A stretch of DNA of 64,000 bases from Streptomyces longisporoflavus (GTDB taxonomy: Bacteria > Actinomycetota > Actinomycetes > Streptomycetales > Streptomycetaceae): positions 1-64,000 of the forward strand of contig NZ_BMTR01000002.1 in NCBI RefSeq assembly GCF_014649775.1, in the 5' to 3' direction. Shown piece by piece: positions 45,488 to 54,666 of this stretch; position 1 is the first letter of the stretch, and each line of letters starts with the position of its first letter. The notes beneath the pieces were generated by a model. That model saw only the letters and a program-made list of their open reading frames with translations, was not told where the DNA came from and searched no databases. The translations under genes were made by a program, and so were the position numbers.

Positions 45488-45599
45488 TGCCCTGCCTCCC
45501 ATCGCCGGGCCAGTCTTTCCGGCCCCACAGAAGACCGTAGAAGTTGACGCAACGGAAAGCGCAAGCCGGATACCGGCGGCAGGCGTCTGCCACGGTCCG

Positions 45600-45737
45600 T
45601 CACGGCCAGGGGATCGCCTCCAGCAGCCATGCCAGGACGGCACCCACCGCGCCGGACACGGCTGCGGTGGCCATGGCGAGAGCGGGGTGCCTGCTGTCCT
45701 CTTCCCGGACCGGGCTCTTGCGGCTCGAACGTGGCAT
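45600..45737 (-). CDS. Tiny membrane peptide
   Basis: 45 residues from an ATG with AAGGGA 8 bases upstream. A basic N-terminus (MPRSSRKSPVREEDSRHP) is followed by one hydrophobic segment (MATAAVSGAVGAVLAWLLEA). It lies upstream of the TipA-type gene on the same strand and could be part of its transcript. Coding status is likely but not certain. Confidence 0.45.
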   Translation of the reverse strand: MPRSSRKSPVREEDSRHPALAMATAAVSGAVGAVLAWLLEAIPWP

Positions 45738-45867
45738 TCTGAAAGTCCCTTGGTGAAAGCGGCATGGTTGCCGGGTATATGCACTCTCCTTCGCGGAGCA
45801 TGTGTTGCGGAGGTACGCACGCGTTGCGAGTCCTCCCAACGGCGTGCGCATCCGACGGGGGTGGGAC

Positions 45868-48800
45868 GTGGACGAACTGGTGGAGCAGCCGGGGAGTACG
45901 ACACACGAGAACCTCGTGCCGGCACCGGGAGAGGCGGCAGAGGGAAGCGTCCTGAAGGCGATACCACCTCATGTGGGGCCGGAGTGCCGCGAGTTGGCCC
46001 AAGCCTTGCGCAGCATCTTCGCCGGTCTGCGGGTATCTGTGCGCCGCTACGCGGTCCGTACCCACTACGACCCCGGCACGGTCTCCCGCTACCTCAACGG
46101 CACGGCGGTCGCCCCGGCGGAGTTCGTCGAACGGCTGTTGACCGATGCCGGCGAGGCCATGCGCCGATCCGTGTCCGTCCAGGTCACCGACCGCGTGACC
46201 GTGCTGCAACGGACCGCGCTGAAGGCCACGAGCAAAATGGGCTACGAGGTGCAGGTTCTCAAGGACCAACTCCTCGACGCCGACAGGAAACTGCAGTCCG
46301 CCGAAGCCAACGTCGAAGCGCTCTCCGAGGTGTTGCTGGACAAGAAACGCCGGATCGCCGAGATGGACGCCGAACAGCAGCGGTTACAGCTGACCTTCAG
46401 CGTCCAGCAGAGCGAAGACCGGCGGGAGGCGGAGTATCTGCGCACCGCGTACCACCGGCTGCTACGGGAGATCGCGCAGCTTCGCCGGGCCTTGGACCAG
46501 GCACAACACCAGGTCATCGAGGCGGAGCAGCGCTGCGAGGCGCTCGAGCACCACATGCTGGCGGCGGAGGAGACGCTGGCTGCGGAGGCCGAGGCGCGTT
46601 CCGGCATCGAACCGGGCCGTTTCACCATCAGCTACGCGGGACCGGACCGGCCGTGGGCGGTGTGGATACGGCACCGGCTGGAGACCATCGGCCATGACGC
46701 CGCCATCCGAAGCTGGGATCCGCCCTTCGGCCTGTCCCTGCAGGAGGCCCTCGGGGCGCTGCTGGTGGTGGACGGCACCCACATACTGCTCCTCAGCGAC
46801 GAGTTCGTGCTGGCGGGCAGCCACACGGAGGAGAGTTGGGTACAGGCGTTGCGCGCCGCCTCCTCCTCGGGGCAGACGCATCGGCTCACCGCGTTCACCC
46901 TCACCGACCGCGAGTTCCCCCACTTGTTCGCCGTACTGCCGAGCACGCGTCTGCTCGGCGCCGACGCGGACGACGACGAGCGCCGCATCCTCCAGCGGCT
47001 CAACGTCGATCCGGCTCTTGGCGGCGTCAAAACCGGCGCCAGCGCCCCGCGTTACCCCGCCGAGCCGCCACCCGTGTGGGGCGGCGTCCCCCGCCGTAAC
47101 CCCCATTTCACCGGCAGAAACACGGAGCTGGGACAACTGCGCCACTGGCTGGACGAAGCCCCGCCGGGCGCGGCCATGGCCGCACTGGTCGGCATGCCGG
47201 CCATCGGCAAGACACAGTGTGCCGCCGAATACGCCCACCGGTTCGCCGCTCAGTACGACGTGGTGTGGTGGGTTCCGGCGGGAACGCGGGAGGAGTTACG
47301 GCAGGGGCTCGCCGACGTCGCTCCGGCCCTGGGGGTGGGCGGCCAGGAAGGCGGCGACGCGACCGACACAGTCTTCAAGGCCCTGCGGCGAGGAAGCCCT
47401 TACGGTCGCTGGCTGCTGATCCTCGACGGCGCCGACGAACCCGCTGATATCGCGGGCTCCCTCCCCGACGGCCCGGGGCACGTACTGATCACCTCCCAGA
47501 ACAGTGACTGGGCCGAGCACCAGGTGCAGACCATGCGGGTGCTCCCCCTCGACCGGCCGGAGAGCGTTCGGCTGATCCACCGCAGGATTCCCCGCATGGA
47601 GCCTGCCCGGGCCGATCGGCTGGCCGACGAACTCGGTGACCATCCGCTGGCCATCGCCCAGGCGCTCGCCTACCTCGATCACACCCGGATCGCCGTGCCG
47701 GAGTACCTCGAGCGGCTGCGGGACACCTCGTGGGAATGGGCGCCCCTGCGGGCTACGGGCGACTACCCCACGACGTTCAGCCGCGCCCTGCTGGCCGTCC
47801 TCGGTCGGCTGCGCGCGTCTTCCCCCGAGGCCGTGGACCTCCTGCACGTCTGTGTCCTGTTCGCCGACAGCGGGGCGCCGCTCGGCCTGCTCAGGCTCAG
47901 TCTTCCCGAGCCCCTGCGCGGGCAGTGCCTGGATTCGCTCCGGTGGCAGGAGATGGTCGGCACCCTCGTGGCGCACTCCCTCGCCGACGTGGAGGCCGTC
48001 GAGGAGAACGAGGAAACGCTCGAGACGCCCGGCGCCACTTTGCGCATGCATCCGCTGGTGCGCCGGGTGGTCCGCGACGACATGGCCGGCGGTTATCGTT
48101 CCACGCTCCTTCGGCGAGTGCGTCACGCCCTGGTCGCCGCGGACCCGCGCGACCCCGACAACGTACGGATGTGGCCCCAGTACGCCCAGATCGTGCCGCA
48201 CCTGGAAGCGTCGGCGGCGCCGGGTGACGCCATCGCGGAGGATTCGGGACTGATCCTCAACTGCGCGCGCTACCTCCATCTGCGCGGCGAGTCCCGATCC
48301 GCGTTGTCCCTCGTCGAGCGGGTCGAGCGCGCGTGGACCAGCCGACCGGGCGACGGCGATCCGCCCCACGCACACGTGTTCGCAGTTCGACGCGGCGAAG
48401 TCCTCAGAGGGCTCGGCCACTACCGCCGGGCCCTGGACGGCGATTACGAGGAGCAGGCAAGGCTTCGTACGACAGAGCGCCCCGAGTGCGCCGACCCCAT
48501 CGAGACGACGGGGGGCGTGGCCGCGGACCTGCGGGGGCTCGGCCGCTACGAGGAGGCGCTGCAGCAGGATCGCACCGCGTGCAAGGGGTGCGAGGACCTG
48601 CACGGCCCTGACCATCCCTGCACCCTCGCTGCCGTCATCGGCCTGGCCGACTCACAGCGGCTGCTCGGGCAGTACACCGAGGCGCTGCTCCTGGACCGCC
48701 GGGCGCTGGCGGAGTATCAAAGGCTCGCGGAACCTCCGGACACGGGCAGTCTCCTGGCGGAGGCACGCCATGCGATGGACCTGCGCCTGCTGGGCCACTA

Positions 48801-49563
48801 CGGGAACGCTCTGGACCGACAACTGCAGGCCACGCTCGGACACCGTGAACTGCTCGGTTTCGACAACCCCGCCACCCTGTGCGCGGAGCATCAACTGGCC
48901 CTGTGCGAGCTGCTCAACGATGCCGTGGGAGAAGGCCTGACCAGACTGCGGGAGGTGCGTCAGGCCGCCGAGGAACTGCTTGGGCCCGATACTCCGCTGG
49001 CGCTCAGGGCCGCCACGAGCCTCGCGGCCGCGGAGCGCTCGCACGGCGACCTCGACAACGGCACAGCGCTGTGTCAGGACGTGGTCGAGCGCTACCGGTC
49101 CCTGCTCGGCCCCCAACACCCCTACACAGCAGGAGCCTTGACCAACCTCGCGACAGCCGTGCGTATGGGAGGCGACACGCAAGGCGCGGTGGCACTGGAC
49201 GAACAGGCACTGACGTCCGCTGTGGCCTCCCTCGGCCCCCGGCACCCCTGGGCCCTGGGCATCGCGTACAACCTCGCCTCGGACTGGAGCCACCGCGGGC
49301 GGCATGAGGCAGCCTTGCGGCTGGCCAGGGACACGGCGCGAGATGCGTCCGCGGCGCTGGGTCCCCGCCACCCGCAGACACTGCTCGCGCACGTGGCCCT
49401 CGCCTCGGAACTCGGCTCCACCGGGGCCGGCCGCGAAGCGGACGCGATACAGGCACGCGCTCTGGCGGACCTGACGCAAACGCTGGGAGAGGAACACCGT
49501 CTCACCGCGGCCGCCCGGGCCCTCAGCCATCCCGTCTGGACCTTCGACGCGCTACCCGCCTGA
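45868..49563 (+). CDS. HTH / coiled-coil / TIR-like / NB-ARC / TPR protein (bacterial NLR-like STAND ATPase)
   Basis: 1231 residues from the GTG at 45868 (an upstream GTG at 45802 is possible). Layout: an N-terminal XRE-like helix-turn-helix (VRTHYDPGTVSRYLNG), a long coiled coil (about 130-240) and a TIR-like domain (about 252-375, RFTISYAGPDRPWAVWIRHR, then HILLLSDEF). An NB-ARC NTPase follows with FTGRNTELGQL, P-loop GMPAIGKTQ (about 442) and WLLILDGADE, then about ten TPR units ending near 1220. The architecture recalls plant NLRs and the FxSxx-COOH-associated TPR proteins. Four residues past the TIR Trp, where NADase-active TIRs carry Glu, is Leu. No partner genes seen. Probably a sensor or antiphage protein; unproven. 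Confidence 0.82.
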   Translation: MDELVEQPGSTTHENLVPAPGEAAEGSVLKAIPPHVGPECRELAQALRSIFAGLRVSVRRYAVRTHYDPGTVSRYLNGTAVAPAEFVERLLTDAGEAMRRSVSVQVTDRVTVLQRTALKATSKMGYEVQVLKDQLLDADRKLQSAEANVEALSEVLLDKKRRIAEMDAEQQRLQLTFSVQQSEDRREAEYLRTAYHRLLREIAQLRRALDQAQHQVIEAEQRCEALEHHMLAAEETLAAEAEARSGIEPGRFTISYAGPDRPWAVWIRHRLETIGHDAAIRSWDPPFGLSLQEALGALLVVDGTHILLLSDEFVLAGSHTEESWVQALRAASSSGQTHRLTAFTLTDREFPHLFAVLPSTRLLGADADDDERRILQRLNVDPALGGVKTGASAPRYPAEPPPVWGGVPRRNPHFTGRNTELGQLRHWLDEAPPGAAMAALVGMPAIGKTQCAAEYAHRFAAQYDVVWWVPAGTREELRQGLADVAPALGVGGQEGGDATDTVFKALRRGSPYGRWLLILDGADEPADIAGSLPDGPGHVLITSQNSDWAEHQVQTMRVLPLDRPESVRLIHRRIPRMEPARADRLADELGDHPLAIAQALAYLDHTRIAVPEYLERLRDTSWEWAPLRATGDYPTTFSRALLAVLGRLRASSPEAVDLLHVCVLFADSGAPLGLLRLSLPEPLRGQCLDSLRWQEMVGTLVAHSLADVEAVEENEETLETPGATLRMHPLVRRVVRDDMAGGYRSTLLRRVRHALVAADPRDPDNVRMWPQYAQIVPHLEASAAPGDAIAEDSGLILNCARYLHLRGESRSALSLVERVERAWTSRPGDGDPPHAHVFAVRRGEVLRGLGHYRRALDGDYEEQARLRTTERPECADPIETTGGVAADLRGLGRYEEALQQDRTACKGCEDLHGPDHPCTLAAVIGLADSQRLLGQYTEALLLDRRALAEYQRLAEPPDTGSLLAEARHAMDLRLLGHYGNALDRQLQATLGHRELLGFDNPATLCAEHQLALCELLNDAVGEGLTRLREVRQAAEELLGPDTPLALRAATSLAAAERSHGDLDNGTALCQDVVERYRSLLGPQHPYTAGALTNLATAVRMGGDTQGAVALDEQALTSAVASLGPRHPWALGIAYNLASDWSHRGRHEAALRLARDTARDASAALGPRHPQTLLAHVALASELGSTGAGREADAIQARALADLTQTLGEEHRLTAAARALSHPVWTFDALPA

Positions 49564-49611
49564 TGCCGCCGGGCGAGAGTCGGTGCGCGGCGGCCGCAGG
49601 GGATCTCCTCC

Positions 49612-50826
49612 TCACCACGCCTCGGACTCCGGCGCGGGCCCGTCCGGAGTCGTGGTCTTACCCGCCTTGGTCCGCACCCGCAGGGCAAGGAGCGGGAAGA
49701 GGAGTACGGAGAGCATGGCGGCGCCCACCAGGGCGGCGGCCTCGCCCTTCTGCACGGCGCCGTCGTCCAGGCCGATCGTGGTGATGGCGACCACGAGCGG
49801 CAGGCAGGTCGAGGAGTACAGGGTCAGGGCTCTGCGCTCGGAGATGCTCAGGTCACGCGGTGCCAGTGCGTAGGCAGGCAGCCCGCGCACGAGGAGGAAC
49901 AGGAGCAGGAAGACCGGCAGCAGCAGGAGGGGCCTGCCGCCGTCGAGCAGCGAGGCGAGGTCGAAGTTGATGCCGGTGACGATGAAGAACAGCGGGACGA
50001 GGAACCCGAAGCCCATCGCCTCCACCTTGCCCAGGACCTCCTCGCTGCTGTCGGGGGCGGCCCCCTGGAGCACGAGCCGGGTCAGCAGTCCGGCTGCGAA
50101 GGCGCCCAGGAGCACGTCGAGGCCGAGTGCGGCGGACAGGGCGAGCATCGCGAGGAGCAGCAGCATCACGAAGCGGACGGCGAACTGGGCGCTGGTGTGC
50201 AACGTCGTACGGATGATCTGGGCGAACCAGGGCGGTCGGGGGCGCAGTGACCAGAAGATCGCTGCCGCCGTGATGAGCGCGAAGGCGGCGAGAACCAGGG
50301 TGGACACTCCGGGCTCACGGCCGCTGAGCAGGACCGCCATGGCGATGATGGGCCCGAACTCGCCGACCGCTCCGAAGGCCATCATCACGGTGCCGAAGCG
50401 GCCGCGCAGATCGCCGCTGTCGCGCAGGATCGGCAGCACGGTTCCCAGGGCTGTGCTGGTGAGCGCGGTGCCGATGACCACGCTGCGGGAGAGGTCCATG
50501 CCGGTCAGCGCCAGGGCGATGCCAAGGCCCAGGGCGAGGGAGATCACCCAGGCCCGGACGGCGCGGGTCAGGGTGTCGCCGCGGACGGCGGCGAACTCGA
50601 TCTCGTAGCCGGCGAGGAAGATGAGCATGGACAGGCCGAGTTCCGAGAGCGTGTCGATGACCTCGTCGTGATGTGCCCAGCCCAGGACGTCGGGCCCGAT
50701 GAGGATCCCGAGCACGATCTCGAAGATGACCAGGGGGATGCGTACCCGGCGGCCGGCGCCGTGGGCGAGGAGGGGCGCGAGCACGGCGACGGCCGCGATC
50801 AGGATGAGGGTCCCCGGATGAGTCAT
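49612..50826 (-). CDS. Cation/proton antiporter, CPA2 (KefB/NhaS-like)
   Basis: 404 residues with about twelve hydrophobic segments. VIFEIVLGILIGPDVLGWAH, LIFLAGYEIEF and SRSVVIGTALTSTALGTVLP are typical of the CPA2 Na+/H+ exchanger domain. No C-terminal RCK/TrkA domain; the tail is short and polar. It lies 53 bases downstream of the subtilase gene on the same strand, so the two are probably co-transcribed. Likely pH or monovalent-cation homeostasis. Confidence 0.87.
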   Translation of the reverse strand: MTHPGTLILIAAVAVLAPLLAHGAGRRVRIPLVIFEIVLGILIGPDVLGWAHHDEVIDTLSELGLSMLIFLAGYEIEFAAVRGDTLTRAVRAWVISLALGLGIALALTGMDLSRSVVIGTALTSTALGTVLPILRDSGDLRGRFGTVMMAFGAVGEFGPIIAMAVLLSGREPGVSTLVLAAFALITAAAIFWSLRPRPPWFAQIIRTTLHTSAQFAVRFVMLLLLAMLALSAALGLDVLLGAFAAGLLTRLVLQGAAPDSSEEVLGKVEAMGFGFLVPLFFIVTGINFDLASLLDGGRPLLLLPVFLLLFLLVRGLPAYALAPRDLSISERRALTLYSSTCLPLVVAITTIGLDDGAVQKGEAAALVGAAMLSVLLFPLLALRVRTKAGKTTTPDGPAPESEAW

Positions 50827-50879
50827 GTCGCCGTCCGCACCCGCGCGCCGGTCCGTGTCGTCGCCTCATGCACGGCGTA

Positions 50880-51854
50880 TCACTCCTTGGCGGAGGCGGT
50901 TGCGGCCTTGGCGTCGACGATCCCCAGGCCCAGCTTGGCCAGCTTGTCCGGGTTCTTCGCCGTACTGCGGATGGCCGTCATGATCTGGTCCGGGGTGCGG
51001 TCCTGCTGGTGGAGGAGGGCGGCGACAGCGGAGACGTAAGGAGCGGCCATCGAGGTGCCGTCCAGCTCGCCGTAGCCGCTGTCGTTCTTCAGGGTTTCCC
51101 TGGTCTTGTACGTCGGCAGGGTGGAGAGGATGCCGACGCCGGGCGCGGAAACCGCTTGCTGGGCGCCGAAGTTGGAGAAGTCGGCGGGCTTGCCGTCCCG
51201 GTCGCTGGCGCCGACCACCAGGACGGGCGTGCCGACCTTGTAGGGCCGGAGCGCGGTGCCTTCGTTGCCTGCCGCCGCGACCACGACCGCGCCCTTGTCG
51301 TGGGCGTGCGTGATGGCGTCGTTGAGGGTGCCGCCCTTGAGCAGGCGGGCCATCAGGCCGCTTTCGCCCAGGGAGAGGTTGATGACGTCGGCGCCGTGGT
51401 CGGCGGCCCAGACGATGCCCTTGGTGATGTCGGCGTTGTCCCCGCTGCCGCCCGCACCCAGCACCCGCACCGGCATGATCTTGGCGCCGGGGGCGCCGCC
51501 CGCGATACCGGTTCCGTTGTCCGTGTGGGCGACCGCGATGCCCGAGACATGTGTGCCGTGGCCGTTCATGTCCTTGGGCTCGTCGTCGCCGTCCACGAAG
51601 TCGTGGCCGGCGACCAGGCGGCCCTTGAGGTCGGGGTGGTCGAGGTCGATGCCGGTGTCGACGACCGCGATGACCGTGTCGTCGCCCTTGGCCTTGTCCC
51701 ACGCCTCGGGCAGCTTCAGCGCGTCGAGCGCCCACTGCTTGTCCCGCATCGGGTCGGGCTTGCTGTCTTCGCCGCATGCGGTGGCCGCCAGCAGGACAGC
51801 GGCCAGGGCAACGGCGAATGGTGTACGGGTCCGGGAACAAGTACGGGTGCGCAT
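50880..51854 (-). CDS. Subtilase (S8 peptidase), lipoprotein-like
   Basis: 324 residues from an ATG with GAGG 8 bases upstream. The N-terminal signal ends in LLAATACGEDS, a lipobox-like site, so it is probably anchored outside the membrane. The S8 triad is clear: VVDTGIDLDHPD (Asp), NGHGTHVSGI (His) and GTSMAAPYVSA (Ser), with the oxyanion Asn in AAAGNEG. At 324 residues it is close to a minimal subtilase. It is divergent from the sulfatase. Extracytoplasmic proteolysis is expected. Confidence 0.9.
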   Translation of the reverse strand: MRTRTCSRTRTPFAVALAAVLLAATACGEDSKPDPMRDKQWALDALKLPEAWDKAKGDDTVIAVVDTGIDLDHPDLKGRLVAGHDFVDGDDEPKDMNGHGTHVSGIAVAHTDNGTGIAGGAPGAKIMPVRVLGAGGSGDNADITKGIVWAADHGADVINLSLGESGLMARLLKGGTLNDAITHAHDKGAVVVAAAGNEGTALRPYKVGTPVLVVGASDRDGKPADFSNFGAQQAVSAPGVGILSTLPTYKTRETLKNDSGYGELDGTSMAAPYVSAVAALLHQQDRTPDQIMTAIRSTAKNPDKLAKLGLGIVDAKAATASAKE

Positions 51855-52172
51855 GGTCCGAGCCTCGGGGCGGCGGAGGCGCGGCGCATGCGGGGCGGAC
51901 CGTGCGGGCGAACGGCGCCGGAGGCTGTTTCGCCGACCGGGCCCGGATGCGTGGCGGGCGGCGCGCGCTCTGGGCGCGCTGCGGGGCAGGTCCCAGGCCA
52001 CTCTTTTCTCCCGCCTGCAACGGTCCCAGCCGGGTCGGGCCACAACTCCTCCGTCCAACAAGCGCGCTTGTCCGTCCATGGCCACGGGCGGCACGGCGCG
52101 ATCATGCTGACCCCCAGACCGGCGCGCCGCACCGGCGTGCCGAGTGTTCCGAACGGAATGGGGAGGCAGGAC
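51855..52172. promoter_or_regulatory. Divergent promoter region with a 14-bp palindrome
   Basis: 318 bases between the subtilase and sulfatase genes. ACAAGCGCGCTTGT at 52058-52071 is a perfect palindrome, a plausible operator for the sulfatase. I see no gene here. Confidence 0.5.
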
Positions 52173-53675
52173 GTGACGCAGCGAGAGCCGCGCCAGACGG
52201 TGGTACTGATGACGGACGCGACGCGCTGGGACATGCTCGGCTGCTACCGCGACACCGGGGTGGCCACTCCGCACCTGGACGCACTGGCCGGATCCGGCAT
52301 GCGCTTCGAGCGCGCCTACACCACCCAGCCGGTCTGTGCCCCGGCACGATCCGCGCTGTTCTCCGGCACCTGGCCGCACACCAACGGGGTATGGGCCAAC
52401 AACCAGGCGCCCGGACGAGACGTCCCCACGCTGGGCACCCGGCTCTCCGACGCCGACGTGGCGACCGGGTTCATCGGAAAGTGGCACCTGGACGGCACGG
52501 ACTACTTCGGCTCCGGCCGCTGCCCGCAGGGCTGGGACCCCGAGTACTGGTACGACATGCGCGCCTACCTGCAGGAGCTGACCCCAGAACAGCGGACCGC
52601 CTCCCGGAACCCGCAAACGGTCGACGCGATCGACGTCGCACCGGACTTCACCTACGCGCACCGGTGCGCCGACCGCGCGCTACGGTTCCTGGAAGAACAC
52701 CGCGACCGCGACTTCCTGCTCGTGGTGTCCTTCGACGAACCCCACGATCCGGCACTCACCCCGCGCGCCTACAGCGACCGGTACGCGGATCACACGTTCC
52801 CGCACGACGACAACGTCACCGACGGACTGTCCGGAAAACCGTCCCACCAGCAGGTATGGGCCGGGGAACGGCTGAGCGAGGACCGGCAGGAATACGAGCG
52901 CCGCAACCGCCAGTTCTTCGCCGCACAGGAGTTCGTCGACACGCAGATCGGCCGCATCCTCGACCGGGTAGACGCCGAGGCTCCGAACGCCCTGGTGATA
53001 TACACCTCCGACCACGGCGACATGCTCGGCTCCCACCGCCTGTACGCCAAAGGGCCGGCCATGTACGACGAGATCACCCGCGTCCCCCTGCTGGTCCGGC
53101 TGCCGGGCACCACCCCCGCGGGCAGCGTGAACCCGCACCCCGCCTCGCACATCTCCCTCACCGCGACGGTGCTGGAACACCACGACCTCCCCGTTCCCGC
53201 CTACCTGCAAGGCCCCTCCCTGCTGCCCGCCCTGCGCGATCCCGCGGCCCGGGTCACCTCCGAGGTGTTCGTCGAGTTCGGGCGCTACGAAGTCGACCAC
53301 GACGGCTTCGGCGGCTTCCAGCCGATGCGCGGCATCTTCGACGGCCGCCACAAACTCGTCGTCAACCTGCTCTCCTCGGACGAGTTCTACGACTTGGGCA
53401 CCGACCCCGGCGAACTGAACAACCTCATCGGCTCCCCCGCTCACACCTCCGTGCGCGATGACCTCCACGATCGGCTGCTGCACTGGATGAACACCACGCG
53501 TGACCCCTTTCGCGGCTACCACTGGCAACGCCGCCCCTGGCGCGCCGACGCCCCCGCGGCCACCTGGGACCACGACGGCATGACCCGCCAACGCCCCGAC
53601 GATCCCGCCTACGTGCCCCGCCTTCTCGACTACACCACCGGCCTGGAGATCTCCGAAACCACCCGACGCAAGTAA
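52173..53675 (+). CDS. Sulfatase (formylglycine-type)
   Basis: About 500 residues from a GTG with GGGAGG 6 bases upstream. The formylglycine site is CAPAR with Cys at about residue 55 (PVCAPARSALFSG), the type I sulfatase modification motif. Metal and sulfate ligands include the N-terminal Asp in LMTDATRWD, IGKWHLDG and VIYTSDHGDMLGSHRLYAKG. No signal peptide is evident, so it is cytosolic or exported another way. A maturase (FGE) must be encoded elsewhere. Probably desulfates an organic sulfate, perhaps a polysaccharide. Confidence 0.88.
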   Translation: MTQREPRQTVVLMTDATRWDMLGCYRDTGVATPHLDALAGSGMRFERAYTTQPVCAPARSALFSGTWPHTNGVWANNQAPGRDVPTLGTRLSDADVATGFIGKWHLDGTDYFGSGRCPQGWDPEYWYDMRAYLQELTPEQRTASRNPQTVDAIDVAPDFTYAHRCADRALRFLEEHRDRDFLLVVSFDEPHDPALTPRAYSDRYADHTFPHDDNVTDGLSGKPSHQQVWAGERLSEDRQEYERRNRQFFAAQEFVDTQIGRILDRVDAEAPNALVIYTSDHGDMLGSHRLYAKGPAMYDEITRVPLLVRLPGTTPAGSVNPHPASHISLTATVLEHHDLPVPAYLQGPSLLPALRDPAARVTSEVFVEFGRYEVDHDGFGGFQPMRGIFDGRHKLVVNLLSSDEFYDLGTDPGELNNLIGSPAHTSVRDDLHDRLLHWMNTTRDPFRGYHWQRRPWRADAPAATWDHDGMTRQRPDDPAYVPRLLDYTTGLEISETTRRK

Positions 53676-54159
53676 CACCGGCCGATCGCGTGCCCGAAGG
53701 GCGATGCACGCCCCCGCCGGCTGTCCGGCATCACCACCGGCGTCGTCGCCACCTTGCGTCGCGTCAACGCGCAGTGCGCGGAACGGCGGTAGATCCGGGT
53801 GGTGCTGCGGATCGCGGCCGGTGGCGAAGCGGTGGTCTCCAGGAGGTGGAGGCCCCCGCTGCACCGTGGGGGGTCCACCGCGTGGCGTCGGTCTGGACCG
53901 TTCGGGGCGGCAGGATCGTGCCCGGGCGGGAGTACTGGACCGGACCGAGCCGGGCACACGCCCGTCGCCACAGTGGCGGGCCGAGTACGTGCGGCGGATG
54001 CAGGCCGCTCGTCTGCACGGTCCTCAACACTCAGGTCCCTGCCGAACAGCTCGCCGCCCACACCGCGCACTCCGTATCCCGCGCCCCGCAGATCCCTGAT
54101 CCGGATGAACCCGCCGCCAGAGCCGAACCGCTTTATGCCACAGCAGCGTCGGCCCGGGC
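53676..54159. other. Gap without a supported gene
   Basis: 484 bases. All frames are Arg/Pro-rich and none shows a recognisable protein or a good start. It may contain degraded sequence, but I cannot identify a parent gene. Confidence 0.4.
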
Positions 54160-54369
54160 ATGACCTCAAACGCTGAGCACCTCACCCAGCCCGACCTCGC
54201 CCGGATCACCGTCCACGCCGGGACAGCTGATACCGCTGTGGCCGTCGCCTATGAGATCGCCGGCCGTCTCGACGCGACCGGCCCCTCGCAACCCCATCCG
54301 GCCGTCGGAGAGGAGGGAGTCGCCGTGGAGCTGTACGCCTATGCGCCGCCACCGCCCAACCGGGCGTGA
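54160..54369 (+). CDS. Small hypothetical protein, possibly DUF6207-like
   Basis: 69 residues starting MTSNAEHLTQPDLARITVHA, then TADTAVAVAYEIAGRLDA and EEGVAVELYAYAP. The pattern of a short beta strand, a helix with Ala spacing and a terminal 'GV..ELYAYA' resembles the Streptomyces DUF6207 family. No signal or membrane segment. Function unknown. Confidence 0.45.
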   Translation: MTSNAEHLTQPDLARITVHAGTADTAVAVAYEIAGRLDATGPSQPHPAVGEEGVAVELYAYAPPPPNRA

Positions 54370-54428
54370 TCCTCGGCGGTTCGTGACCGTTGCCGACGGC
54401 CGGGCGGTCGTCTAGCAGGAGGTGCGTG

Positions 54429-54458
54429 CGGGCCCGGGGTGCCAGACCTCCGGGCCCG
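54429..54458. terminator. Stem-loop in the gap before the GxGYxYP gene
   Basis: A perfect 9-bp inverted repeat (CGGGCCCGG/CCGGGCCCG) with a 12-nt loop. It lies 60 bases after the small gene at 54160-54369 and may terminate it. The rest of 54370-54666 holds no gene I can support. Confidence 0.55.
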
Positions 54459-54666
54459 TCACGTGCAGTGGCAGCTGCGGCGGGGCCGCCTGCGGTGTGT
54501 CACCCCTGGGCTGATGCTCCGCGCCCCCGGATGCCGGGCGGACGCACCCTCGGACGCAGAAATGTCTGTGCACCCCATGGACAACTCCCCACCGCCCCGC
54601 TTGACTTCACCGATTGACAACGATGTCAGTGACGTTCCGGTCGGCTTTGAGAGGCAGTGATCGTCG

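Noticed and set aside
45488..45560. TipA-type promoter with a spacer palindrome before the MerR gene
   Set aside because: No clear -35/-10 pair with a 19-bp spacer and inverted repeat could be seen.
45600..49563. A complete FxSxx-COOH RiPP-type system around the NLR-like gene
   Set aside because: I looked for a short peptide ending in FxSxx and for a radical SAM gene nearby and found neither, so only the TPR/NB-ARC component is claimed.
53690..54163. Open frames in the gap after the sulfatase
   Set aside because: All are Arg/Pro-rich with no ribosome-binding site or recognisable motif; a gene or parent pseudogene could not be supported.
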